The position numbers were made by a program, and so were the translations under genes. From the NCBI GenBank assembly GCA_024336345.1, contig JANFOG010000009.1, positions 620,001 through 684,000 on the forward strand: a stretch of 64,000 nucleotides of DNA. Direction: 5' to 3'. This DNA comes from Mariannaea sp. PMI_226 (taxonomy: Eukaryota > Ascomycota > Sordariomycetes > Hypocreales > Nectriaceae). Positions 14,823 to 26,689 of the stretch are shown piece after piece (the first letter of the stretch is position 1; each line of letters starts with the position of its first letter). The notes under the pieces are model-generated. The model worked only from the letters and a program-made list of their open reading frames with translations, was not told where the DNA came from and searched no databases.

Positions 14823-15576
14823 ATTCGACATGAGGAGACTTTTGCATGAATGGAATGTGTGTTTCGAGGAGTGCGTTGGAGTATGAATTGGTTGAGATTG
14901 TGTACAATAGTATCTGTAATGCGTGTATGACTTGCCAGCTTTTTCATTTCTGTACCTTATGCCGATTGAAAAGATAAGAAAAATAAAAGTCCTTCAACCT
15001 ATCTGGTCTTCTTACAAATATGACCCATACAGCTATGAGTTGACAAGCTGAATGACCGCCCCCGTGGGCTATTTGAGCAATGAATATCGGATTGGAGAGA
15101 GATACAGCTTCATACACACAGTCGGGGCAATGCACGCATGGTAATTAACAATAACCTATCCCTTTGGTGGTATATAGTATGAGTGTGAATCAGTGTGAAT
15201 CTCGACATATCCCAGAAGTATATATGGAAAATCTTCTCAGCTAACAGTCTCTACATCATGTCGTATCTCAACATTGGTTTGATGGGCCTTACCATTTCCA
15301 CCGCAACGTTCATAAGTCAACAACTGATCCGCTGGAAATAACGAAGCGCCATCATCTTGCTCGTGGCCTCATTATCGCCTTACTTGAAGATGTGGCTTCC
15401 ATAATGAATCTATCCATGACCAAAGCCGGATAAAATGCTTGCCATCATCTTCATTAAGGTACCTTAACGTACGGGTTTCGAAAGTAGAGAACCCGCACGC
15501 CTTCTATCAATTGTCTAGTAGAAAGAACCCACCACCCCCCCATTGCTATGTCGCATGATTTCCAGCTAACTTGTTT
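14823..15576. other. Convergent intergenic region (sugar transporter / phospholipase C)
   Basis: The two flanking genes end towards each other. The stretch contains AT-rich 3' flanks and no supported gene. Confidence 0.6.
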
Positions 15577-18068
15577 TTACTTGTGGTAGGTGACGCTAAA
15601 GACCTTATATCCAACAGGCTTCTTATCACGAGTCAGCTGGCCGTTGGACTTGATGTTGAGGAATTTTCGGTCCTCTCCCTGCAGAGAATACTGGCTCCCC
15701 CCGAGGTATTGAATGTTGTACACTTCGGCATCCTTCTTGTGTGAAGACAGCTTGAATCCTTCTGTCAAATACCTGTTATCCAGGGCACTCTTGATGTGGA
15801 AGCGAGTACCCTCTTCCTCCAACGCCTCCAAAACCCAGCGTTGCTGGATGGTGTTGTGTGAGGGCGTTGCTTTGGTTGCCATGGTCTTACTGCTATGGGA
15901 GCCGGGGTTCGCCAAGGCATATCTTCCAGATTCGAAGACGAGATAATGGCCTTCGGCAATGGCGCCACGGACACCCTTGAAGCCATCCTCAAAGACGAGG
16001 GCATCCTTCTCAGTCTGCTCACCGAACGGAATGGTCTCAACAAAAGAGCTACCGGAGCATGCACCGGACCAAGTCTTGCTGCAGAAGCCATTCCACATTC
16101 CGATGATTTCACCGTCAGAGTTCTTAATGGGGGTTTCGGGTTTGGGGAGGTTAGGAATACTGTAGTCAGGCTATTTGAGCTCGTTAGAAACACGCCTGCC
16201 ACGTATGACGAAGCTAATAAGTAGATTACGTACGTTGTCGAAATCGAAGGCGTTGAGAAGGTTGGACATGTGCTCTCGTCGCCAGTCAGAGAGAGGCTCT
16301 GCCTTGACGTTCTTGTACCCCTTCACTTCCAAAAAGTGTTCTGTGTATTATATTAGTTGTTAAAGAACCGAATTACTTAGTGGAGAATACATACCAAGAA
16401 ACATGAGCATAGAAGAGTGGTCAGCACGCTCAGTGAAGACGTGACCGCCTCGGGTAAAAGGGGAGACGATGACAAGCGGAATACGGATGCCTAGCCGAAA
16501 ATTGAATGAATACCTAGGTCACTATTGTTTTGTAGGAGGACGAAAACTTACCAGGGCCGGAATAAGTGAGGCCCAGCTCTCCATATGGGTCCTCAAACCA
16601 TTCGCCTGGTGTTCCCTCGGGAGAGACCAGAGGAAGTACAGCGTCACCCCAGCCACCAGCCTCTAATCGTCAAATTAGTTGTTTGTGCAAACGAAATACA
16701 GAAACGGGGACCCCGGGCTGCGCACCATCGTAGTTAAGCATGAAAATAGTGTCTTTGTAGTTCTTTCCGTGAATGACAGCATCCACGATCTGGTTAATGA
16801 ACCACGAACCATCTTGGGGTGTCTGAGGGGGATGCTCCTGAAGACTGCCAGGAGGGAAAACCCAGCTGACCTCGGGAAGTTTTCCCTCGGCAGCGGCAGT
16901 CTTGAAAGCCTCTAGTCCACTGGTACCGTCGAAAGTAAGACCTCTCTCGTACAAGCTGGAGTTTTTCTCTGCGTCCTGGAATGCCTGGAAGTAAAAGAGA
17001 CCGCTGTTGGTCGCCCAGTCCCAAGATTGCTGGTACGAGCGCCAGTCGACTCCAGCCTCATCAATAACCTGGGCGAAGGCAGGCCATTTCAAAGGGAGAC
17101 AGTTCAAGTTATCGCCCTCACAGCCTAGGTTATGTTAGCACAGGATGCGCTTCTAAAATTAAACCTATGATATTTTACCATTAGCCTGGTTGTCGTCTAG
17201 AACGACACCACCGGAACCAAGCGGTGTCTTGCCTCCGGGGACGTTGATTGTGCCAGACTATATGAATGGGTCAGCTTTGCTTCAAGTGCAACAACTTCAA
17301 GCTGCACTCTTTGCAACACAACTTGATATTGTTGACTCCCAAAAAGCTCTCATGAAATTAGGAATGCATACCTGCCAGAACCACCTGTTGGGGTCGGTGT
17401 TTGAAGTGATACTAGCCTGGGCTTCTGTTAGCTCGAAATCAAAGGCCGGGTCTGCAAGGAGCCATACATGGTAAGCATCGCCGACAGTGTACGCCTCTGC
17501 CAGCGCAAAGTGGTACGGGATATCCTGCCGCTTAAAGTAACCCCAAGACTGGGGACCAGATACCTGCGCCCACATATCATTGGAACCTCCGTTCAAAGCC
17601 TGCTTTGTGGGGATCCACTGGTTGCTTCCGGCACATAGACACTGGCTCTTGTTATGCGACTCATCTCCACCAAGATAGTTCAGCCAGTAGGGTAGAAGCC
17701 AGTCCGTCTTGTCGGTTATACCAGTCACGTTCCTACGGCTCTTGTTAAACCAAGTATGAGAAAAGTCTAAGTGACATCTCTAGTTATCAAACAAAACGTA
17801 CTGGTACCAAACTGATTTTCCGTTGGCGTTGACCTGAACATTGGGGTCGGCAAAGCCACGAACACCGGCCATCGTACCGAAATACTACTGGCAGTCAGGA
17901 TATCTGGCCTCAGAATGTTTCGGGTCAGTGTAAAGATTCTTATCGATCGACACTCACATGCTGGAATGAACGGTTTTCCTGCATGAGCATGACAACATGC
18001 TTGACGTCTTTGAGGGAAGCAGCCTCGGCGAGGCCAGCCACAACCAAAAGCGCCAGATACTTGGACAT
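15577..18068 (-). CDS. Phospholipase C, bacterial-type phosphoesterase family
   Basis: Ten exons: 18068-17958, 17884-17802, 17732-17468, 17416-17372, 17257-17179, 17124-16726, 16662-16552, 16490-16395, 16340-16234 and 16170-15577. They give 629 aa with all phases matching. The enzyme family (phosphoesterase PF04185) splits phosphocholine-type head groups from phospholipids, or acts as an acid phosphatase. Residues 1-17 form a signal peptide, so secretion is likely. Catalytic-region motifs are MLMQENRSFQHYFGTMAGVRG (Glu31-Asn32), AEAYTVGDAYH, SNTDPNR, YDEAGGWGD rebuilt over an intron, and SPFTRGGHVFTERADHSSML. The C-terminal 150 residues form a separate beta-rich domain found in the longer secreted members. 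Intron 17467-17417 is only 51 nt and open in frame; removing it restores the family motif DAYH-ASITSNTDPNR. The gene starts 804 bp from a divergent multicopper oxidase. Confidence 0.93.
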
Positions 18069-18872
18069 TCTTCTCGCAAGGAGCACGACTGCGTTGATTA
18101 CTTGATAAAGTCAAGTTCTACTATCGTTCTTCACATTTGGAAACTTTGACAGCTATTTATCTTTTGCTGCACACACGGTTGAACCTGCATCCGTAATTGA
18201 CTTACACCCATCATCGCCTATCTTGCCCATCGCTTACATTTCTCGGAGAGAAAGAAAAAGAGAGCTCCAAGTGGAAACAAGAGAAATTCCTCCGTGCGGA
18301 GTTCGGCAAGAAGACGATATCTCGGTGCTACCCAGACCGCGAGTATTCGAGGCTATCAGGTTGGATTGTTGGCCCACGTGTCCTCAGAACTGTCGGGATC
18401 TTTTGTGCACCGTTGAGGATGTCGGCCAACCCCCCGCAGTCCGAGATTCTGGCCAGCGCGCATAGTCAGTGGCTTTCTAGAAGATCCCTGCCAAGGGCCG
18501 GCACTCTTTCGGTAGTAGTTTATGCAGATCATCTCATCAGGCTACTATTCGGCCACACAATGAGCGGCATTTACAAAGATGTTGTGAACTACACGTGCAT
18601 CTTTCGCTTTTGTGAGCCCTTCATCTCTCGGTGTAGCAACGAGGGTTAGTGCACTGTCGTGGATTTTGGAAGGCAGGCTGCTGCGGGATCGGAAATGCAC
18701 AATCCGCGATGTTCTTTTTAGGACTTGAATGCATGTCTAGATCATATTGTGGTCTCGAGCCGTAGGTTGCCAGACTGCTTGTGCCCATGTATCCGCTTGT
18801 CTTCACGTCCTCTGCCGACTTGAATCGCTTTCAGATTCCTAAGACACGGAAAAAGTAGTTCAATTGAGTTAC
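18069..18872. promoter_or_regulatory. Divergent promoter region between phospholipase C and multicopper oxidase
   Basis: 804 bp separate two ATGs that point away from each other. Short overlapping frames here lack motifs. Shared regulation of two probably extracellular-facing enzymes is possible but is inferred from position alone. Confidence 0.45.
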
Positions 18873-21171
18873 ATGATGAGAATCATTTCTACATCAACCG
18901 GAAGATTGGATGGAAGACAAAACCTTGATATACAAAGCGATCATGCACAAAGCGTTGATGCACATCACGGCAATCGCCCCAAAAGCCGACGTTATGCCCG
19001 GGCTGCGGTGCTGGTCCCTCTGGCGCTCTACTTGGTCTTAGGATTTATGACTATAGTCTTCTACATGCGATGGTATGCTATCTTCAAACTACCGAAGGCC
19101 ATCATGACGGCAGCCCACCCTCCCATCACAGAAGCAGACCGGGCATTCCATCTTCGTCCAGAGGATCATATTACAAGGGAACCCAATGTCCAACACTTCA
19201 CGTGGCATATTACGAAAGGAACCATAGCCCCAGATGGGGTTGAGAAGCAGGTGTTTCATATCAACAGTATGATGAGTGACAAGTTGGCTCGATCCTCAAT
19301 ATAGACGCTTACCCTCTACTACAGATCAATTTCCTGGGCCAATTTTAGAAGCCCGATCAGGCGACATCTTCGAAATTGATGTCTTCAACGATTCTGAGGA
19401 GGGTGTTTCGCTTCACTGGCACGGCCTATATATGCGAGGTGAAATTCTCGATGAAAGTTCACATGAATATAGAAGTGATAGCTAACTCTTTTGTTTTATA
19501 TAGGATTCAATCATATGGATGGGCCAGCGGGCATCACGCAGTGTGAAATCCCACCAGGGGGGAACTTTACATACAGGATACCAACTGATGCTCAAGCAGG
19601 AACATTCTGGTCAGGATTAAGATGAAGTTCTATTTTCCTTCGCGTTTAGTTTTATTCTAACTCATGTTGCAGGTACCATGCTCACTCAGAGGTCCAAAGA
19701 GGCGATGGTCTATACGGTGGTTTAGTTGTATATGATCCTCCCTCTCCAGACAACTATTCCCCTCAGTACGATGAGGAATTGTTACTTTTGATAGGCGACT
19801 GGTATCATGCATCCTCAGCAGAAGTCCTCAGCAAGTTCATGAGCCAGACGAGCCTTGGCCTTGAGGTTTGTCCTGGCTGAACTTATGATTAGGACAAAAA
19901 AACTGATCGGAACTAGCCATGCCCCGATTCCATTCTTATCAATGGCCTTGGATATTTTCAATGCTCAATGGCAGTTCCTGCTGCTCCAGTCAATTGTAGT
20001 GAAGTCCAAAGACCACAATTCTGGCTAAACAAGGAGCGCCGATATCGATTAAGACTTGTGAACGTTGGGTAATTTCACCACTCAGAGCACGCTATACTTG
20101 AATGCAGCCTGCTAACAAGTATTCAGATCCCTGACAGGGTTCCATTTCACAATTCCAGACTCCGAAATGGCTGTACTATCGGTCGATGGAGGCCAGCCAA
20201 TAATTTCTAATGTCTCCAATTCAGTAGGAATACTCTATCCCGCAGAGAGGGTGGATCTTTTATTGTCGTGGCGCGAATCCGAGAGAAGCCAGGATAGCGA
20301 AATTATTATCCAGCTGGATAATGAGTAAGTACTATTCTAATTCACGAATGTTCCTAAAATCGACGTTCTGATTGCATTGCAGGTACTTCCTACACCCTAA
20401 CTTTGCCCTCACCTCTACCCAGTCATTTCAGATCTTGTCGTCGACTCATGAGCTGAAGATCATCAACAATTTGACTGATGTCACATCATTCAATCTCCAA
20501 ACAGCTAAGGGCCCAGTGCTTCCTGAACCAGTGAAAGAAGCCGAGCATAAGCTTCTCTTGTACGTCGTTGTGGAAGTTCTCGCTCGCGAGCTTAATATTC
20601 CTAAAGGGTTCATCAACCATACAACGTGGGAGAGACAACAAACTCCCCTTATTTCTCAGCCACGCGATAAGTGGGACAAGCACCAACTTGTGCCATGGAC
20701 AGGAACAAAGCCAGTATGGGTCGAGTTGACAATCAATAATATCGACAGCATAGGCCATCCTTTCCATCTCGTATGTCATTTCCCAAAAATTGTTGCAATA
20801 TTCTACTGACAAGATTACTCAATATTCAGCACGGTTACGATTTTTATGTTATTTCAACTTACGGGGGCAACGGTGGTTGGGATTACTACAACCCGTTTGA
20901 CTCGTCCAAGACTCCCCGTGGTGGTCCGTTCAATCTTGTAGATCCAATACGCAAAGACACTGTGTTTGTTCCGCCGTATGGATATGCTGTGTTACGATTC
21001 CTTGCTGACAATGAAGGTATCTGGGCATTGCATTGCCATATAATGTGGCATCAAGCAAGTGGAATGAGCATGGCTCTCCAGGTCATGGGAGACAAGCACA
21101 CAGGTTTGAGTAACAGCGTGGGAGGCATGGCTGCGGGACAGTTTTGCAAAGTAAATGAAATGAAGCTATGA
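18873..21171 (+). CDS. Membrane-anchored multicopper oxidase (laccase/ferroxidase-like)
   Basis: Eight exons (18873-19266, 19325-19438, 19504-19609, 19673-19865, 19917-20068, 20127-20324, 20383-20770, 20830-21171) give 628 aa; the introns are 51-65 nt and all phases match. Multicopper oxidases couple one-electron oxidation of phenols, metals or similar substrates to reduction of oxygen to water. All four copper motifs are intact: HWHG (His162/164), YHAHSE (His207/209), HPFHLHG (His511/514/516) and HCHIMWH (583-589). Met594 sits at the type-1 copper axial position, usually a lower-potential class. Instead of a signal peptide there is a basic N-terminus of about 48 residues and one helix (about 49-69), predicting a type II membrane anchor. 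This is unlike ordinary secreted laccases. Start: ATG 18873, with ATG 18876 just after. The substrate is unknown; iron, phenols or a pigment precursor are all possible. Confidence 0.92.
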
Positions 21172-21402
21172 TATATAAAAATTGAAGGGGATTTCAGGCC
21201 TCGCAAGCTTGGAAGCGTTGCATTGGCAGACGTGCATCATGGGAGTCGGGTTGGTCTATTCTCCTGTCCTTCTGGCCTTGAATGTGCCATTGAAATTCTA
21301 GTCAAACTATTTGCTTGACCGCGATTTTTTTCATCTTTATGTGACACATTTTCTGAACTTTTCCAACCTGCACCCCCTATCTAGCCGATTCTAGTTATCT
21401 CA

Positions 21403-22314
21403 TTAGAGGACAAGAGCCCCGCCATCGACTACAATGTCGGTTCCATTGATATATGTCCCTGCGCTGCTCGCCAGCAGCACGATGGTACCGGTCAGCTCAG
21501 AGGGGCTGCCCATTCGACCACTAGGGTTTCGAGATGCCCAAATCTTGCGGTGCCCAGCAATCCCATCACCTTCATTCAGGATCGTGTCCATGTAACCAGG
21601 GCTAATACTATTGGTGCGAATGCCGTAACGAGCCCACTCAGCCGCGAGGCAGCTTTTAAGTGTCAACAGTGCAGCCTTGCTGACGTTGTAGGCTGCCTGT
21701 GGTTGAGGATAGTTTACTCGATGAGCAGAAATGGACGCTGTGAACGTGATAGATCCGCCAGTTCCCTGAGTGACCATCTGGCGGGCAACAGCTTGAGCAC
21801 AAATGAAAGACCCGGTAGTGTTGATGTCAAGAATCTTTCTCCATTGGGACACTGGCATTTCCAATGTCTCAATACAGCTTACTACGCCAACGAAACACAC
21901 AAGTCCATGGACTGCGCCAAGCGTCTCAACCGTTTTCCTCACAGCTTCTGCAACAGCCTCCTCGTCAGTCACATCTACCTTTAAGCAATCAATCTTGGCC
22001 TCTGGGAATTTAGATTTCATAGCCTCAATCTCCTTTTGCGACTGTCCGGGGTTCGCGTCGATGATCATCAAGCCGCTCAGCCCGTGCTCCAACAGGGCAT
22101 CGCAAGAGGCGAGACCAAGTGTTCCGGCACCACCGGCCACAATCATGTTACCATGGACAGCAAAACGCTCCTTGGCTCCGACCTGGGGATCCTTGGCGAT
22201 TGGGATGTTGGGTGGCGGTGTCATGGATGAATCGGAGCCATCGCTCAGCACCATTGATGGAATCGACCGAGCGGCCAATTCTGAGCGACCCGTCAGTTGA
22301 ACAGAGGGAGACAT
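21403..22314 (-). CDS. Short-chain dehydrogenase/reductase, polyol-dehydrogenase-like
   Basis: A 303-aa single-exon SDR. The ATG at 22314 was chosen because the frame upstream opens only from TTG; Met21 and Met31 are alternatives after an unstructured N-terminus. The cofactor loop is AGGAGTLG (residues 60-67), followed by IIDA, which suggests NAD preference. Catalytic residues are Ser196, Tyr209 and Lys213 (YNVSK). The C-terminal GTDIVVDGGA motif is normal. It most resembles fungal D-arabinitol 2-dehydrogenase and related polyol/ketose reductases. The usual NNAG motif after strand 4 is replaced by CFVGVV, which is unusual but occurs in some of these relatives. Another SDR (23553-24580) lies 1.2 kb away on the same strand. 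Substrate not determined. Confidence 0.85.
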   Translation of the reverse strand: MSPSVQLTGRSELAARSIPSMVLSDGSDSSMTPPPNIPIAKDPQVGAKERFAVHGNMIVAGGAGTLGLASCDALLEHGLSGLMIIDANPGQSQKEIEAMKSKFPEAKIDCLKVDVTDEEAVAEAVRKTVETLGAVHGLVCFVGVVSCIETLEMPVSQWRKILDINTTGSFICAQAVARQMVTQGTGGSITFTASISAHRVNYPQPQAAYNVSKAALLTLKSCLAAEWARYGIRTNSISPGYMDTILNEGDGIAGHRKIWASRNPSGRMGSPSELTGTIVLLASSAGTYINGTDIVVDGGALVL

Positions 22315-23552
22315 TGCGACAACTGAAACTTGAGAGCAGCGGGAGAGCGAGAAAAGGAAAGTAGCCGAGGCGACCAGTCCAAAAGTCGAATGGACCAACG
22401 GGAAGATGATGAGTTATCGTAATGAATTATTTGACAACACGACGGGTGTCTATAAGTACACGCACTTTTAAGGTTGTAGATGAACACCCTTTACTCAAGC
22501 ACAAAGCGGAGGTTATGCCAGCGGCGTGGAGTATCGGAGCACACTCGTCCGGCGCGGGGTTCCAGTTGGAGCTCTTGACAGAGAGGGGGCGAATTTGGTG
22601 CCCAATCCGAAACCTCGACGATCTGGCGAATCAATTTCGTCGATACAATGCCTCCTACTTACAGCTTGCAATTGCCTCGGAGTTGTCTTGATACATTGTG
22701 CAATCCCTCTTGCGCTTGACCGTCATGCACTCAGTGTAAAGATACTTCCGACCGTATAAAGCAAGAGAGTCATAGATCTTTTCAGATTATTCCTCGTGAA
22801 GCATGGCACGAAGTCTTAAGCGGGACAGTCCTTATAGTGTGTTAAACAGCCCGGTTTATTTATGGTCATTGATGGTGTGGGCTCAGATATATTGATCTGG
22901 GTCTGCACCCTGAACATTGACACCAGGATGAAGAAATGTTGAGCCAATGATACAAAGCTCCAGCACTGCCAAGCCTCCGATACTCTCGCCCTGAGCATTT
23001 GATACCGGTTCGTCTTAACCTGGAACACACACCAACAGTATCTTACTGTGCTTTCTGTTTTCTCTCTCTGTTTTTCTCTCGTTCACCAAGGCGTCTGCAA
23101 TGATGTAATCAGTCATGATCCACACCGGCCGACCATGGCTCGGGTTCCAACAGATCTCTTCTAGCGTCGCTTGCTCAGCAAACAATAACAATCATGTCAG
23201 ACTGACTACAGTGGAGGAGCATGGGCTATTTGACCCCTCACTGCGAAAGATGGATGGCATAAGAGCCATATATCTGATAAACATCCGCACTATCCTTCTC
23301 AGAGCGGGACCTCTTTGAAGGCCATCATCCGTTCCAGGTCACACTTCGGAGTATCAGACTTCTCGCGTCACGGAGCATCTTGCCGAGATGGTACTCCATT
23401 CGATACTTCTTTAACATCTGAATTTATCCCAGAATTTACGAGTACTGGCGGGGTATAGAGAACCATTGAAATTAGAAACACCTTATGCAACCATTGTCAT
23501 TTAGTTGATGACTAACTCGGGTCGTTCTATTTGTTAGAAGCCTGTCTCTCAC
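22315..23552. other. Intergenic region between two SDR genes
   Basis: Contains the promoter of the 21403-22314 gene and the 3' flank of the next SDR. Short frames on both strands (22422-23318) show no family motif. Confidence 0.55.
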
Positions 23553-24580
23553 TTAGGGCAAGCAGTAGCCACCATCAATCAAAATATCACTTCCTGTCAT
23601 GTACGTAGATGCGTCACTCGCAAGGTACAGATATAGTCCCTTAATCTCCTTCACGTGGCCCTGTCGTCCCAGTGCAGCCATTCGGTAGGCCTCATTGAGG
23701 GCCGACGGGCTGGCACCCATTTTGGTGTCGAAGAAGCCTGGCGAAACAATGTTCACGCGGGCAAAATCTCTCCACTCGCGAGCCAATGACTTACCAAAAT
23801 GGGTGACAAAGGCCTTGGTGCTGTTGTACACGGGCTGATCGGTCGGGACATTGACAATGTGCGCACTCATACTCGAGGTGATGATGAGAACACCTGAGCC
23901 CTGGCGTTTGAAAACTTCACCTGCATACTTGGAGCAGTACACTACTCCGTTCACTGTAACAATCGGTATTAGTAGTTGTAAACCAGAATCATAATGGTTG
24001 ATGGAGGAGATCCAGCGTCGTGTCCATACCGTTGACAGCCATCTGCTTGTTGAATTCGTCAAGGGTCTGCTCCAAAATGGGCTTGGAGATGGCCATGCCA
24101 GCATTAGCAACAAAGACATCTATTCTTCCAAAATCACGAACGACCTCTGCAATGGTCTCCTGCACCTTCTGAGCGTCCGAAACTAGAACAATGATATTCG
24201 TAAATCGTAACCCTTTTGAGCTCTGGTGTTGATAAACTACCTACCATCCACTTTGTAGGCAATTGTCTTCACACTGTGGGCTTTTCCGAGTTCCTCAGCC
24301 TTTGCAATAGCAGCATCATTTCTATAAATTGCCAATTAGTTGCTAAATCAGGTCGGGTCACATTTTTTCTTATGACGCACGAATTATACCAAAAGGCAAC
24401 GTTGGCGTTAGCCTCAGCCATGGCCTCCGCTACAGCAAAGCCAATACCATCGGCTGCACCAGTCACCACGACGACCTTTCCAGTCATGTTGAACTGCTTC
24501 ATGACCTCAGATGGGACATCCGGGAATGGACGGGGGAAACCATCCCGGATTGTAGCACAATCTTCGAGACTCATAGACAT
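23553..24580 (-). CDS. Short-chain dehydrogenase/reductase, sorbose reductase-like
   Basis: Four exons (24580-24381, 24321-24245, 24182-24030, 23953-23553) give 276 aa; introns of 59, 62 and 76 nt keep phase. Classical SDR motifs: TGAADGIG (residues 40-47) for the dinucleotide, NAG in VFVANAGMA, and Ser173, Tyr186, Lys190 for catalysis. The ending, GSDILIDGGYCLP, is typical of the NADPH-dependent fungal ketose reductases (sorbose reductase Sou1/Sou2 and mannitol 2-dehydrogenase group). It probably interconverts a ketose and its polyol. It is a distant relative of the mannitol dehydrogenase at 50641-51545 and shares the stretch [13 protein letters not shown] with only small changes. The start ATG is at 24580; a second Met two codons later is possible. 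The exact substrate is uncertain. Confidence 0.9.
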
Positions 24581-25876
24581 TTTGGGTGGTGCTTGGTAGT
24601 TTGTTGAGTTTATTGCATGCAATGCTCTCGCCGCCTGAGCAACCTCTCTATATATACAGGTACTCATGACCTTTATTAGCTCCTGAAGCAACATAGGCGC
24701 GCAAATCAGTGACGGACGCTGACCCACTGGTCGGAGCGCAGTGCGCCGAGCCCTAATGCTAGGTAATGGCGCAGTATTGAGGATAGTGATTGGTGGTACA
24801 CATGTTGATCTTTGGTCAATCTTTGGTCACGGGTGACTCAAAATTAGATTACTTCAAGTGTGCATTCTCGGTGAAGGCATGGCTGCACAAGGTGAGCAGG
24901 TCGCGGCCTTGCAGTTGTCACCAAGCCGCTCATATTAATGCCAGCAACGAAACCCTTCGGTGGAGACCCCATGGGATTAGGCCCACTAGGTGAGGGGAGG
25001 AAACTAGTTCAGAGCTCAATTAGCCCTGGAAAGTCTACTGAAGGCTGACGTGTGTTGGACAAATTCAATGACGACCATGCTGCCTTTACCCTATACCGGA
25101 ACTTATTTGGCGAGGTTTGGAGAGAAATCTGGTTGCTAATTTATTCCCGACGCATTGTGGCTGCAATAAATACATAGACTTTTCTGAAAGGGAATTAATA
25201 CCGAACGATCTTGTACCTTCAACTCAATCCCCGCTTCGTTATCTTGTTCATTAGCCTACTAAACCGCATCCTGCACCGCAGCGTAGATGTACTACCTCTA
25301 TATGGAGGTTTGGACTCAACTGAGTAGATCTGATGCAATCTTCTGGAATCATGAGGTCCCCCACTTATCCATTCTGGGGTAATAAAGTGCATCAACCGTG
25401 TGCTTCCTCATCAACTTGGTGGCCATTGGGCGGCTGGACATTGGAAATACCACTGAATCTAACCGTTCAAGGCAATTTTTGCCATGTGGCGCACCCCGTT
25501 CAAAATGGGAAAAGTACCCAACTGGTTTTATCTGTTAAGGCAGATACTATCCTAAAGGCATGTCTATGGCGCCCGATACCGAGATTTACTCACCTCCAGC
25601 ATCAGACATCTCGTACTTCCTTATCGTACGCCTTTACATAACTACAATATCCGGTATATCGGCATGGAAGTCATTTGCTCCAGTGCAGATAATCGCCTGG
25701 CAGCTTGCTAGCCAGATGTATCGACAGATCCAGATACAAATAGAACCAGTCAGCTCCTAATAACCTTCAGTCACATTCTCAAAGTCCTAGCAAATATACC
25801 CCCATTACGAAAACCGCAACACAGATCACTCCCTATCCAGAATCTAAAACTATCGCTACTTTTGTTATTTCAGACC
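24581..25876. other. Divergent intergenic region
   Basis: Separates the SDR gene (-) from the split-barrel gene (+). The tract just before ATG 25877 ends in a pyrimidine-rich run plus TTTCAG, which resembles a 3' splice site. A 5'-UTR intron or an upstream leader exon is therefore possible. No other gene is supported. Confidence 0.5.
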
Positions 25877-26689
25877 ATGGGCCGGTTCAATCTCGAATAT
25901 CCAAAGGAGGCTGTCAATACCGTAAAGCGGTACAATGCTCATGCCGTTTACTCATTGGAAACAATCCACAAGATTGTGAATGATTCTCAAATCTTGCACA
26001 TTTCATTCAACACGCCCTCCCAGCCGTTTCCCGTGACTCTCCCCATGATTGGACAGATGGGCTCATTCGACCGTCCAAGTGCTGACCTTGGAGACCCGCT
26101 TGATCTCTACCTTCACGGTTATGTTTCCTCGCGATTGATGAACACTTGCAAGAGCAGCCTCAATGATGAGACGAGCGGAAGTGAACACCAGGGGATGCCC
26201 GTTTGTGTTGCTGCCTCTCACGTTGACGGTTTAGTCCTGACTCTGGCGTCTTTCTCGCACAACTACAACTATCGATCGACAGTTCTTTACGGCTATGCAA
26301 ACCCCGTCATCGATGAAGACGAAAAGCTTTATGCTATGGAGCTCATCACTAACAGTGTTGTGCCTGAACGCTGGGACCACACACGCCTACCCATTACCAA
26401 GGCTGAGATCCAGAGCACAGGAATTCTCAAGGTCCGCATTACCTCTGGGAGTGCGAAAATCAGTGCGGGACAAGCAACAGATGACAAAACAGACATGGCT
26501 AATGAGGCAATGCTCGACTCCACTTGGACAGGTGTGTTGCCGATCTATCCAACAATGGGAGAACCTGTGCCAAGCGAATACAACCGCGTCAAGTTGCCAA
26601 GCTATATTTCCGATTTCTCAAACGACTTCAACAAGGATCATAAAGAGCTATCTCTCAAAGCGGCTGAGGGAGACCGGCGAGCTCTGTAG
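25877..26689 (+). CDS. Flavin-nucleotide-binding / pyridoxamine 5'-phosphate oxidase-like split-barrel protein
   Basis: A 270-aa single-exon protein. The ATG at 25877 was chosen because the frame upstream opens with TTG. The sequence follows the PNPOx-like family (Pyridox_ox_2, PF12900). It has an N-terminal region with YPKEAVNTVKRYNAHAVYSLE, a core beta strand (ILHISFNTPSQPFPVTLPM), and DLYLHGYVSSRLM. Then come VCVAASHVDGLVLTLASFSH, which should line the FMN pocket, and YRSTVLYGYA. The C-terminal WTGVLPIYPTMGEPVPS matches the family end. Members bind FMN or a related cofactor, and their fungal roles are mostly unknown. There is no signal peptide, so it is probably cytosolic. An in-frame neighbour before the ATG ends in a splice-acceptor-like TTTCAG. 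Family call is good; function is inferred. Confidence 0.82.
   Translation: MGRFNLEYPKEAVNTVKRYNAHAVYSLETIHKIVNDSQILHISFNTPSQPFPVTLPMIGQMGSFDRPSADLGDPLDLYLHGYVSSRLMNTCKSSLNDETSGSEHQGMPVCVAASHVDGLVLTLASFSHNYNYRSTVLYGYANPVIDEDEKLYAMELITNSVVPERWDHTRLPITKAEIQSTGILKVRITSGSAKISAGQATDDKTDMANEAMLDSTWTGVLPIYPTMGEPVPSEYNRVKLPSYISDFSNDFNKDHKELSLKAAEGDRRAL

Noticed and set aside
21550..22364. Plus-strand frames opposite the SDR gene, up to 165 codons
   Set aside because: Shadows of a clear SDR on the minus strand.
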